A stretch of 34,455 nt of DNA from Mesotaenium endlicherianum (lineage: Eukaryota > Streptophyta > Zygnematophyceae > Zygnematales > Mesotaeniaceae), in the NCBI GenBank assembly GCA_009602735.1, contig WELA01010100.1:1141459-1175913 (forward strand), read 5' to 3'. Below the pieces are notes generated by a model that did no database searches, was not told the origin of the DNA, and was given only the letters and a program-made list of their open reading frames with translations. The position numbers were made by a program, and so were the translations under genes. Shown one piece after another: positions 17,511 to 28,574 of the stretch (within the stretch, counting starts at the first letter, position 1; the number at the start of each line of letters is the position of its first letter).

Positions 17511-20500
17511 TTAAGGGGGTGTCCCAGTCTCCTGAAGGTGAAAGCGTTTCAACGCCCTTTGGCATTGGTCAAATGGTCATTAAATTTGCAGGTGTCCCCA
17601 GAGGCATTGTAACTCTTCAATCGACCAGATATTCAATGACATATTTAGATGATCGACGGACAGAGCTAGCTTTTAAAATCTCATCCACTTCATATTCCTC
17701 AGGATCACCATCGCGGACAGCGGGAACCGGTCCCGGTTGGACAGGTTATCAACCTGTGAACAGTGTGTCACCCTTGATGTATGGTTCAAGGAAAGAGACA
17801 TTAAAGACTGGGTGACCCTTGTATTCCGCTGACATGTTCAATTTGTAAGCATTCCGACCGACACGGCGCACCACCGACTATGGACCGACTCAAACTGGAC
17901 CAAGCTTTTTCTTGACCACACCAGGCAGGTACAGGTGTTGCGAATTCAGTTGACCAAATCGCCCTTAGAAAACGTCAGCTCTCGACGTTGTTTATTAGCA
18001 TATTTTTGTTGATATTCTTGGGCTTTTTGCAGGTTTTGTTGGACTTCTAACAGGGTGACTGCAAACTCCTCGGTTCATTGGAGGGACATCGGGTTGTTAA
18101 TCCTCTCAGGATGAGTTAAGGACTTTCCTAGCACATCTATAGGAGACTTGGGGACTCTACCCAGATTGAGTTCAAAAGGAGTCTTTCCAGTTGACGCATG
18201 CACCGCACTGTTGACCGCAAATTGAATTTGAGGCAACAGTCATCCCAATTATCTTGTTTTTGGTTAATATATGCTCTCAGCACCTCTTGCAAAACTCAAT
18301 TAGTTCTCTCAGTCTGCCCATCAGTCTGAGGATGGTTTGCTGTGCTGAGCAGCTGTTTGACTCCCATTGACCCCATTAAAGCTCTTCAGATTTTAGAGGT
18401 GAATTTTAAGTCTCTGTCTGATATGATATTGGAGAGTAGCCCATGTTGGAATTCTATATGGTTGTAGAACTGTCTCGCAGTTTCAAGTGCAGTTACCTTG
18501 ACAGTGGTGGAGATGAAAATGACCATTTTTGTCAATTTATCCACTACTACCAGCATAGAATCATGCCCATTGGCAGTTCTTGGTAGTGTTACCACCCAGT
18601 CCATGGATATTGTTTCCCATCGTCCAGCTGGGATGGGTAGTGGTTGTAATAACCATCTAGGTGGTGTGTGTCTAGACTTGTTTTTCTGACACTAGTCACA
18701 GGACTGAACATATTTCAAGACCTCCCGAGGCAACCCTTCCTAGTGATTAATGTTTTGCCAGCTTGCCAACAATTTTGGCCTGCCCCAAATGTCCACCTAA
18801 TAAATTGTCATGAGCCTGACTCAATAATAAAGACCTTAATTCCAAGTTATTTGGAATCACTAACTTCAGCCTTTTTGAAGTGGTTTCAGTTATCCAGACC
18901 CCTCCCTTTAGCCTATAACCGAGTGCAGTAGCAGGACACACACCATCAATGGGGCTGGGCTCAAATGTTGGGTCAGTAAGGTAGGCTTTCCTAATTTGTT
19001 TGAGGAAGGACTTTTTGACTTTGAATGACGTGACTGCACAAAGGATTTTATCTACAGCATGCTGACTAAAGTTCCTTTCTTGCAAGCCAGGTCTTCTAGA
19101 GAGTGCGTCGGCATAATACAACTTCCCTGGTTTGTAGTCAATCTGGACTTGAAATTGCTCCAGCATCTGGCTCCAGCGGTTCTCCCTCCTTGACAGCTTG
19201 AACTATCTCTCAAAGTGAGTCAGAGCTAGATGATCTGAAATCGCCTTAGTGGCTTTACCATGTAAGTATGCTCTCCACTGTTTGAGAACATGATTGATAG
19301 TCAGCAGCTCTTTATCATGCACAGAATAATTAATCTCAGCTGGATTAAATTTCATAGACTCATACAGCACAGGATGCCACTCCTGCTTTACCTTACCATC
19401 CTTTGTGGCTTTGTCAGCAGGCTGCAACAAAATAGCACCCATGGCAAAGTTAGAAGTATCTATGACCACCTGCACAAGTTTGCTGGGGTCATACACAGTT
19501 AAAACAGGGGCAGAACAGAGGGCATCTCTAATGGTCTGGAAGGCAGCTTGCTGCACTTCCCCTCACACATATTCTATGTTCTTCTTAGTAAGGTCAATCA
19601 ATTTACCGGTCTTTGTAGAATAATTCTCAATAAATCTCCTATAGTAGCTAGCCAACCCAAGGAAGGATCTAACCTCCGAGACAGACTACGGTACTGGCCA
19701 GTCCCTTATGGTCTGGACTTTCTTAGGATCCACACTGATGCCTTCCTTACTGACAACGTGTCTCAAGACTTCAATACTCTTTAAAGAAATCACACTCGCT
19801 CATTTTGGGATAACTGATTCTATCTTAGAGTGTCCATTACTGTCTTCAAATGCTCAATATGCTCAGTTTCATTTTTAGAGAAAATTAGAATATCATCTAA
19901 GAAGACTTGCACAAAATATCCAAGTAAGGCCTGAAAATGTTATTTATAGGTCCCATGAAGGTTGCCGGAGCATTAGTCAGTCAAAATGGCATCACATTAA
20001 TTTCAAAGTGTCCATAACGTGTGCAGAAGGCAGTCTTGTGTTCATCCCCCTCAGCGATTCTGATTTGATGATAACCACTCTTGACATCTATATTATTGAA
20101 CACTTTAGCACCAGACAGGGTATCAAGTAAGTCTCCGATCCTAGGTAAAACATACTTGTTCTTTACTGTAATTCTGTTGAGAGCTCTGTAATCCACACAC
20201 ATTTGCATACTGCCATACTTTTTCTTAACAAATAAGATGGGTGAACCACAAGGTGAATTACTGGAGAAATATACCCATTTTCCTCCAGCTCTGCAATCTG
20301 TGTTTTTAACTCTTCACTCTCCACATAAGACAAACCAAATGTGCGTTGCCAAGGTGGCTGACTCCCAGTTAATAAATCAATTTTATGATCCACTTCCCTC
20401 TTAGGAGGTAATCCTGGAGGTATGTTAAAATATCAGTATATGGAGCAACAATTTTTGCAGCAGTAGGGTGCTCCGGAGGGCTCTTCTCTTTCTCAACCAC

Positions 20501-20589
20501 TTTTTCAAGTTGAGGAGGTACCTCTTTGAGCAGCAAACATATTTTGTCTCCCTTCTGGTTCCAGCTTTCGATGAACTCCATTGCATTCA
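17511..20589 (-). pseudogene. pol: Copy G: decayed pol of the same chromovirus family
   Basis: Reading leftwards from 20589: protease-RT linker (NAMEFIESWNQKGD), RT with [12 protein letters not shown] and an FLDD palm (near 19890), RNase H (19203-19556), the linker and integrase zinc region (18747-19166), the integrase core ([23 protein letters not shown]; 18386-18604) and chromodomain remnants (17640-17815). It ends at the pol stop TAA (17511-17513). Many frameshifts and stops break it, and it is clearly older than B. No ORF3, polypurine tract or LTR follows the stop. At 20589 it abuts the 3' LTR of copy H, and the gag half of G is not found beyond H. Confidence 0.85.
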
Positions 20590-21306
20590 TGAAATGAATC
20601 GACTTACCAAATAGGCGATTAACAATTAATGAAGATCTTTATATGAGCAAGTAATCTTAATGGTATTTTCTGTTAATTGTTTAAACAGCAAAAGACAACA
20701 TACTAGCAGTGGACAATACTCGCAAGTCAAATGGAAGTAAACTAGCATCAATGATGCAATCAGTAAAGTGGTACATGAGCAAGGTTAGAAGACAGTGCAT
20801 ATCCATGGCTCCTCGCCTTGGATTCAGATCTTTCTCAGTAAGCTGTAGAAGAGAGTTGGCCTCGTTTCCAAATGCCGAACTCGAAGGCAATACCCAACAT
20901 ATGTACATGGAATGAGTTTACTGTTCAACGGCAAGTGCAAATGCACTGCCTACTCGGGAGTTAACCACGTTGGCAGGACCTCGGTTAACCAAATCCACCG
21001 CCATCTCCCATCATCCCGAGTCGCCATCCATCCTAGGGATGTCATCCGGCCATTCATCTAGCATATCACACTTAGATGCATATCTAAGCAATTTGCTGCT
21101 ACCAAGTACGGAAGTCAGCTGGCCGTCAAACAATGTGTCAGCAAGCTGACCTAAATTGATTTCAGCCTGCTGCTCTCGGCTGAGTCATTAAACTGATAAT
21201 ATTATAAAGTCCAGCAGACTAATATTAACTAAAGTTCAGCAGGCTGAACTTATATAACTATTATATTTTAATGAATATTATATCTACCAATATACTGATC
21301 ATTACA
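20590..21306 (-). repeat. 3' LTR of copy H (717 bp)
   Basis: Element-sense sequence starts TGTAATGATCAG at 21306 and ends GATTCATTTCA at 20590. The polypurine tract abuts it at 21307. It carries both U3 palindromes, the second slightly altered. Confidence 0.92.
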
Positions 21307-21340
21307 ATCTCTCCAAATTAACAGGTTGTCTCCTCGACAA
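21307..21340 (-). promoter_or_regulatory. Hairpin and polypurine tract of copy H
   Basis: On the minus strand, GTTGTCGAGGAGACAAC is followed by AATTTGGAGAGAT against the LTR. One base next to the loop breaks the seventh stem pair seen in B and F. Role as in B. Confidence 0.65.
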
Positions 21341-21476
21341 CACTAACACTGGGTACATGTTTCCCCCAATTGAAAGTACTGATCTCCCTCCCACCGCCTC
21401 TTGCTTCAACACTGATGCCTAACAATGGGGATCATAAGTAACAGCGTGCTGTCCCTCCACCCTCAGCCTATTACCC

Positions 21477-23166
21477 TTATGAGAGAGATGTTCTTGGGGC
21501 TCTATGGTCAGGGGAGCGAGACCGAAAGCCAGACCTCCTCCTTTTGTCTTGGGGTCTCCTGAAGCCTGGGGGCTCCGAGTCGGGGGAATCATGGGGAGAA
21601 CGCAGTACTTGGGCTGTTTCCTCCTGCACAGTCTGAAAATGAATGGAGGCAACCTTCTCCTGGGCATCCCTCAAACTGACAGGTACATATACCGGCATCC
21701 CAGAAGGATGTTGCATGACATGAGCCAAGGGCACATGCCCTCTCTGCAAGGGAGATGCGGGCAGGCCTCTGGCTATTTCTCTAGCAGCCCTCCTGTCTCC
21801 CCTGTCTGACTGGGTCTCTGCGCCTGCAGATGGGCTCCGTTCTCTGGCAGTTCTCAGCTAAGTGATATCTCCCTCTTCAGCGAGCTGGTGCAGGGCTATA
21901 TCTGCCCTGACCAACCCAATCTTCTCCATTACAGGGGATGTGGCAGGTGTCTGGGTCACAGCGGGGCTAGTGTCCTCTTCCTCGCCTTCCTCTTGTTCTT
22001 CCTTCGACCCCTCCTCCTCTCCTTCCCCTGGCTTCTCTGAGTTTGCTGGGGTCTCCTCTGTCAGCTGCTCCAGCTCTTTCCGAAAAAAAGAATACCCCAC
22101 TGACCTTCCCCTTTTGGGTGCTGGTGGGGGCTGTTGAGTCCTGACCGCATGCAGGTCTTTCTCTCCCTGCTTGCTTGCCCATTTGGCATAAGCGTGCTTC
22201 CCTTTAGAGAATGACTCTCGAGCCCTACACCTGTCCTCTTGCATTTCTTGGCTCATGCAGTCTCTTACTCCATCCAATCTTGGGTCCCAAGCTGCCATGT
22301 GAGGAGGCAACACTATGTTCCCCTATAGGTCTGTTAGGAAATCTTCCTCCCTTGCCTTGTCATTTTGCTGGTCCCTCATGTTGATGGTCATCCACCGCCA
22401 ATCGGTGGGCTTCTGGAAGAAGGCAGCGTCTGTCCTTTTCAGAGTGCAAGGGTACCAGTGCCCTGAGAAGTCCAACTGACTGGTTTCCCTCGCCAAGAAT
22501 TCCCAACTCCTCCTCTCCACCTCATTATACATGGCCTTGAACCTATTACAGGATGTAGAGTCCTTAAAGCTGTCCGTGTCCATGGGGATCATCCTAATGA
22601 CCCTATCTTTCTCCCAGATACCCGGAATCAATACAGCTCCTTTCTCATTCACTTGGGCCATTGCCTTGGGCTCTCTGACCGTATATCCTACCATCCTGGC
22701 ATAATCGTGGTAGAGGAGGAGTCTTGTGCTGACCTTTATATACTTGTCAAAGTTTTTGAATGTCCCCCCTTCCCTCTGCAAGATGTCCTTCTGTGACTCA
22801 CTGCGACTTCTCTGGGCATACTTGTAGGCCTCCTCCAGTAGATCAAAGCCCTTGCCCAGCACTGTGTAGCGGTAGCTGCTGATCCTCCTCAGTTCTTCTT
22901 CAGCCTGCTGCGTCCGCCTCTGCTCAGCTTGCCTCTCCTCCTCTGCCTTCTTGACCTCCTCTGCAGGTTTTTGTGTCCAGTTCTTCTTGCCTCAGCCTAG
23001 CCTGTTCCTCCTCCTCCTTCTTCTTCTGTACCTCCCGCTGTTGTTGGAGTTGTTGTGATTCCTGAGCGGAGATGGAGGATGATTCAATGTCGCCACGGAA
23101 TTGCAAGTATTCTGCATGTGCCTCTTCCGCTCTTCTCTTCCTCTTAAATTCCAACTTCTGAGTCAT
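21477..23166 (-). pseudogene. ORF3 of copy H, multiply broken
   Basis: The ATG at 23166 gives MTQKLEFKRKRRAEEAHAEY. Recognisable blocks run through the coiled coil (to about 22985), the unrecognised central region (22323-22862: FDKYIKVSTRLLLYHDYARM, TDWRWMTINMRDQQN) and the part ending in the acidic linker (21858-22313). The Pro/Arg-rich tail (21477-21749) ends TAA. At least a frameshift near 22985, a stop near 22323 and another break between 21750 and 21858 separate them. It confirms that ORF3 is a regular part of the family rather than a one-off in B. Confidence 0.82.
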
Positions 23167-23167
23167 C

Positions 23168-23275
23168 CTGCTCAATCATAAACACAATGCAGTTAGTGAA
23201 GTCATGATACTTTGCCGCTACTTAGTACCCTTGGTGGAGAAGAACGTGGAAAAGAGAGTTCCAAGTGTGTAATAC
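23168..23275 (-). other. Spliceosomal intron (108 nt) before ORF3, copy H
   Basis: On the minus strand it starts GTATTA (23275) and ends TTGAGCAG (23168), one base before GATG of ORF3. It is the same length as the intron in F, with the same CACTAAC branch-like motif and the same two upstream ATGs. The exon side of the donor reads ACATG rather than ACCAG. Copy B lacks it exactly. Confidence 0.83.
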
Positions 23276-23517
23276 CATGTGTGAGTGAGTATAAGAGGAG
23301 ACTGGAGTCAGAGAGAAAAAGTGAGTGTGAGCGCAGGTTGAGTGTGTAGAATTGTTATATAAAAAGGTGCCTCGCTGATCCCGAGACGAAACTCACTCCC
23401 TCCAACTTAATTTTAAGGGGGGCTGCCTGTCACAACTGTCACTATCTGTCACGTTCCCCTCCAACTTACATGGAGACAGGATTGCCTGTCACCTTCTCAT
23501 GTCTACTGAAATGACAG
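23276..23517 (-). other. pol-ORF3 leader of copy H
   Basis: On the minus strand this holds the two TTGGAGGG-type motifs. A TTTTTATATAAC stretch near 23353-23364, absent from B and F, is TATA-like. A pyrimidine-rich run (CTCAACCTGCGCTCACACTCAC) leads to the intron donor. It could act as an internal promoter and leader for ORF3, but this is only a suggestion. Confidence 0.45.
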
Positions 23518-26357
23518 TTAGGGAGGCCAGCCGCCCGAAGGTGGAACCGCGTCAACGCCCCTTTGGCATTGGTCAGCTGGTCTTTAAATTCCCAAGTGTC
23601 CTCAGAGGCATTGTAACCCTTCCATCTGACCAGGTACTTCATGACATATTTAGATAATCGACGGACAGAGCAAGCGTCTAAAATCTCCTCGACCTCATAT
23701 CCTCAGGGTCACCATCCCTGGCAGCGGGGACCGGTCCCGGTTGGACAGGTAACCGACCTGTGAACAGTGTGTCACCTTCGATGTACAATTCCAGGAAGGA
23801 GACATTAAAGACTGGGTGACCCTTGTAGTCTGCTGACATGTTCAATTTGTAAGCATTCTGACCGACACGGCTCACCACCGAATATGGACCGACCCAGACA
23901 GCACTGAGCTTTTTCTTGACCACACCAGGGAGGTACAGGTGTTGAGAATGCAGTTTGACCAAATGGCCCTTAGAAAATGTCAGCTCTCGACGGTGCTGAT
24001 TAGCGTATTTTTGTTGGTTTGCCTGGGCTTTGTGCAGGTTCTGTTGGACTTCTGACAGGGTGTCAGCAAACTCCTGGGTTAATTGGAGGGAGACCGGATT
24101 GTCAATCCCTTAAAGGTGAGTTAAAGACTCCCCTAGTGCATCTAAAGGAGACTTAGGGACTCTACCCAGGCTGAGTTCAAAAGGAGTCTTGCCCGTTGAC
24201 GCGTGCATCGCACTGTTGACCGCAAACTGGATTTGAGGTAACAAGTCATCCCAATTATCTTGTTTTTGATTAATATAGGCTCTCAGTACCTCTTGCAAAA
24301 CTCGGTTAGTTCTTTCAGTCTGCCCATCAGTCTGAGGATGATTTGTTGTGCTGAGCAGCTGCTTGACTCCCATTAACCCCATTAATGCTCTCCAAAACTT
24401 AGAGGTGATTTTTGGGTCTCTGTCTGAGATGATATTAGAGGGTAGCCCATGTTGGCATACTACATGGTTGTAGAATTGTCTCGCTGTTTCGAGTGCAGTT
24501 ACTTTGACAGTTGTGGGGATGAAAATGACCATATTTGTCAGTTTATCCACTACTACCAATATCGAATCATGCCCATTGGCGAATCTTGGTAGTGAACCAC
24601 CCAGTCCATGGATATTGTTTCCCAGCGGCCCGCTGGGATGGGCAGCGGTTGTAAGAGGCCCCCCGGTAGTGTGTGCCTAGACTTATTCCTTCGGCACTGG
24701 TCACAGGACTTAACGTATTTCAAGACCTCCCGAGGTAATCCCTCCTAATGATAATGTTTTGCCAGTTTGCCAACAGTTTTGGCCTGCCCCAAATGCCCAC
24801 GCAGTAAACTGTCATGGGCTTGACTCAGTAAAAGGGACCTTATTTCCAAGTTATTAGGAATGACCAGCTTCAGCCTGCCTGAAGTGGTTTCAGTCACCCA
24901 GACCCCACCCTTAAGTCTATACCCGAGTGCAGTAGCAGGACACACACCATCAGTGGGGTTGGGCTCAAACGTTGGGTCAGAAAGGTAGGCTTTCCTAAGT
25001 TGTTCAAGGAAGGACATTTTCTCCTTCAGTGAAGTGAGTGCACAAAGGACTTTATCTACAGCATGCTGACTAAAGTTCCTTCTTTGCAAGTCAGGTCTTC
25101 TAGAGAGTGCATCAGCAGGATTCAACTTCCCTGGTTTGTAGTCAATCTGGACTTGAAACTGCTCCAGCATCTGGCTCTAGCCGTTCTCCCTCCTTGACAG
25201 CTTGGACTTCTTCTGAAAGTGAGTCAAAACTAGATTATTTGTAATCACCTTAAAAGCTTTACTATGTAAGTATGCTCTCCACTGTTTGAGCACATGAATT
25301 ATAGCTAGCAGCTCTTTTTCATGCACAGAGTAATTAATCTTGGCTGGATTAAATTTCATAGACTCATACAACACAGGATGCCACTCCTGCTTTACCTTAC
25401 GATCCTTTGTGATTTTGTCCGCAGGCTGCAACAAAATAGCACCCATGGCAAAGTCAGAGGCATCAGTAATCTCCTGCACAAGTTTGCTAGGGTCATACAC
25501 GGCTAGCATCGGGGCAGAACAAAGAGCATCTTTAAGGATCTGGAAGGCAGCCTGCTGCTCTTCCCCCCACACATACCCCATGTCTTTCTTGGTAAGATCA
25601 GTCAGTTTACTGGCCTTTGTAGAATATTTCTCAATAAATCTCCTGCAGTAGTTAGCCAACCCAAGGAAGGATCCAACTTTGGAGACAGACTGTGGTATAG
25701 GCCAGTCCCTTATGGCCTGGACCTTCTTAGGATCCACACTGATGCCTTCTTTGCTGACAACATGGCCTAGAAATTCAATACTTTCTTTGAAGAAATCACA
25801 CTTGCTCATTTTAGCATACAACTGGTTCCTTCTCAGAGTGTCCATGACGGTCTTTAAGTGTTCAGCATGCTGAGCTTCATCCTTAGAGAAAATTGAAATA
25901 TCATTCAGGAAGATTTGCACAAACTTATCCAGGTAAGGTCTGAAAATGTCATTCATAGCACCCATGAGAGTTGCAGGAGCATTAGTCAGTCCGAATGGCA
26001 TCACGTTGAACTCATAGTGTCCATAACATATGCGAAAGGCAGTCTTGTGTTCGTCCCCCTCAGCAATTCTGATTTGATGGTAATAACTCTTGAGATCTAT
26101 CTTACTGAACACTTTAGCACCAGACAGGGTATCAAGCAAGTCCTCAATTCTGGGTAAAGCATACTTGTTCTTTACTGTAATTTTGGCAAGAGCTCTGTAA
26201 TCCACGCACATCCGCATACTCCCATCCTTTTTCTTAACAAATAGGATGGGTGCGCCATAAGGTGATTTACTGGGGGAAATGTAACCATTTTCCTCAAGCT
26301 CTGCAATTTGCGTTTTCAACTCTTTGCTCTCCACATAAGACAAGCCATAAGTGCGTC
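23518..26357 (-). pseudogene. pol: pol of copy H: RT to chromodomain, broken
   Basis: RT and RNase H are in one open stretch (25177-26343): [32 protein letters not shown]. The palm motif is FLND instead of FLDD, so the first catalytic Asp is Asn and RT should be dead. RNase H linker and integrase zinc region are at 24745-25170, the integrase core with SDRDPKI and GQTERTNR at 24110-24559, and the GPY/F region (WVGPYSVVSRVGQ) at 23678-23962. The chromodomain is shifted out of frame after GDPED, and the pol stop is TAA at 23518-23520. Stops or frameshifts separate the blocks. The upstream end is cut by the solo LTR. Confidence 0.88.
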
Positions 26358-26362
26358 GCTAG
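26358..26362. repeat. Target-site duplication GCTAG, left of solo LTR
   Basis: GCTAG at 26358-26362 is repeated at 27624-27628, directly flanking the LTR ends. Confidence 0.93.
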
Positions 26363-27623
26363 TGAAATGAATCTTGCTTATTCAAGATTAATATATTTCA
26401 TTTAAATATATAAGATCAGAGATAGGTGGAAGCGTGTGAAATCAGGGAGCGATCTTCGCCCTCATAATGAATTCCATTTACTCATCTACACCCCTTGACC
26501 CATTTACCGTAGTGTGCCATAGTTGCACACTAACACGAGGCACAAGTAAGAGGCGAGCTGGAGGACTTGAGCTTCTCCTTTAGAAAGTCATGGCCTCTTG
26601 CCTACCAGGCATGCAAGCATGTATAGCACATGCACAACATCAGGGGACTGAATAGGAAAGGCGCTCTCATTCAGATGACCATAAAGTAGCTCAAACACAT
26701 CCCACTGACTTAGGTGCAAAAACCATGGAATCTGTCCGCTGTGTGACCCCGAAATGTCAGAGGGCATATCTCTGCCAATTCTACTCCAAATTGAGCAAAC
26801 TTAACGAAAACAGATGCATCTTGACGAGACCTTTCAAAAAAGTCCTAGTTTGCTCCATTTGGAGCACAGACAAAGCAGCCATGTCAATTTCCGTGAAGGC
26901 TGGTCGTTAGAACAAACCCAAAAGTGCACACATGACTTGCAAGTAGAAATCCGACTGTAAAGCCTACTGTCCAGAATGAGGGACCACGAGATCCCAGCCT
27001 GCTATGTACCTAGTGACCACCTGGTTGACCGCGGCGCAAGGTGCGCCGTTTCGTGGGAAACCCGTTAAGTTGGGACCCACGGATCTAGGTATAACGACCA
27101 TATTAGTTGGTCGGTTGATTGAAGTCCTAATTGTTCAGTTGACTGACGACGGCTCCGCCAACCCAGGAGTTAACCACACTGGTAGGACATTGGTTTACCG
27201 AATCTCAGTCGACCTTCCAACTTTCAGTAAACTACGGTCACGTGTGCCACTCTACAAATATTAATCTAAATGAATATATCTACCCTCAGCGTACTGAAGC
27301 TAAGTATACTGACTAATATCAAGCGAGCTTACAATATGTCATCCTGCTGATATTACATCCTATATATAACTGATATATAAATTTCAGCAAACTATACTAT
27401 GATACAAAAGTCATCCTTCTGACCTTCTCAACAAAGTTAGCAAACTACACTATGATGAAAAGGTCATCCTGATGACCTTCCTGACAAAGTAAGTAAACTC
27501 GCATTACATCGACATACATTTATTTAAGTGAACTCGCGCATGTGAGTATATTGACATAATACTTATTTAGTGTTGTAATTATACATGCAATTAATTAAAT
27601 GAATCATGAACTGATTCATTACA
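26363..27623 (-). repeat. Solo LTR (1261 bp) of a related, longer LTR subfamily
   Basis: Element-sense ends are TGTAATGAATCAG (27623) and GATTCATTTCA (26363), the same termini as the 720-bp LTRs. Part of the interior is recognisably homologous (around 27160-27220, compare the GGAGTTAACCACGTTGG block of the short LTRs). There is no internal domain, PBS or ORF of note, and perfect 5-bp duplications flank it. So it is best read as the product of LTR-LTR recombination after an element inserted into the pol of copy H. About 540 extra bases, including two 53-bp tandem units, distinguish this subfamily. Confidence 0.85.
27386..27491 (-). repeat. Two 53-bp tandem units within the solo LTR
   Basis: Units 27386-27438 and 27439-27491 are diverged tandem copies; a third unit starts and fades after 27492. 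The second contains the perfect inverted repeat GGTCATCCTGATGACC and the first a weaker version. Such arrays in LTRs often act as enhancer or repressor sites. Confidence 0.7.
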
Positions 27624-27628
27624 GCTAG
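27624..27628. repeat. Target-site duplication GCTAG, right of solo LTR
   Basis: Partner of 26358-26362. Confidence 0.93.
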
Positions 27629-28570
27629 GGTGGCTGACTCCAAGGTGGTAAGTCAATCCTGTGATCCACTTCCCTCTTAGGAGGTAGTCCTAGAGGCATA
27701 TTGAAAACATCAGTGTACTGAGCAACAATTTTTGCAGCAGTAGGGTGCTCCGGAGGGCTTACCTTTTTCTCAACCACTTCTTCAGGTTGAAGAGGTACCT
27801 CTCTTAGCAGCAGACAGAACATTCTGTTTTTATTCTGGTTCCTGCTGTCGATGAACTCCATTGCATTCAACAATCTGCATCCTCCTGGAAACCTCTTCTT
27901 TTCCTTCATTTGCCATCCATACAGAACAAGAGGAAGAGCACTGGTGGGTGCCAAGTGATGGGCTCCTCTCACTTTAACTGTACCTCTGCTCCAACACACT
28001 TTAGCTTGATGTCTATTAAGCCAGGACCTGCCTAGCACAAGATCATAAAAGCCAGTGTTGGGTACCTCAAATATAAGGTTTCAGCTAGAATTGCAATGCC
28101 AGAACCTAACTGGACATCAATAGGCGTGGTTATAATTCCTCCCGGGATACTTGAGGCATCTCCAAGGAATATTTTTCTATTCCCTTGGGTGACAGTAGGC
28201 AGCCTTAGCCGCTTAACTAAGTCCTTATGGATGAAAGTTTGTGACGCCCCTCCGTCAACAAATGCCCTCACCTTCCTACCAACAATCATGCAATGCAGTA
28301 GGATAGGGGGGACTGACTTTTTTTAACTTTCGCATTGTTCTCCTGACTTAGCAGAGAAATGTTGGACATCAGATAGAACAAGATCATCCAGAGTGTGCAC
28401 TCTCTGGAGGTCTATATTGCTGATGGTCTCCTTTATCTGGTTGTCAGGCATGCATAATGAATCCAGTTCCGCAGAACCCATAATACCTGCTACGAGGGCA
28501 GCTAGTGACGACTCACTATCTCTAGCATCCTCACAGTCAGTAGACTGGATAACTGCCTGTTGCTGTCTTT
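27629..28570 (-). pseudogene. pro: Protease region of copy H pol, broken
   Basis: Blocks in element order: QQQAVIQSTDCEDARDSE (28323-28570), the aspartic protease core RKVRAFVDGGASQTFIHKDL (28032-28289), and LGRSWLNRHQAKVCWSRG with the RT linker (27625-28038). A stop at 28323-28325 and a frameshift near 28035 separate them. The active-site triplet is DGG as in copy B, so this variation is a family trait. The retropepsin fold would need a dimer to work. Confidence 0.85.
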
Positions 28571-28574
28571 TCAA
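28533..28574 (-). promoter_or_regulatory. Decayed -1 frameshift signal, copy H
   Basis: The heptamer reads TTGAAAA (28574-28568) instead of TTTAAAA. The change creates an in-frame TGA that ends gag five codons before its Gln codon. Two of the ten hairpin pairs are also lost (arms 28560-28551 and 28542-28533). The signal is therefore inactive in this copy. Confidence 0.75.

Noticed and set aside
27386..27491. CRISPR-like array
   Set aside because: Units are contiguous tandem repeats without spacers, in a eukaryotic LTR.
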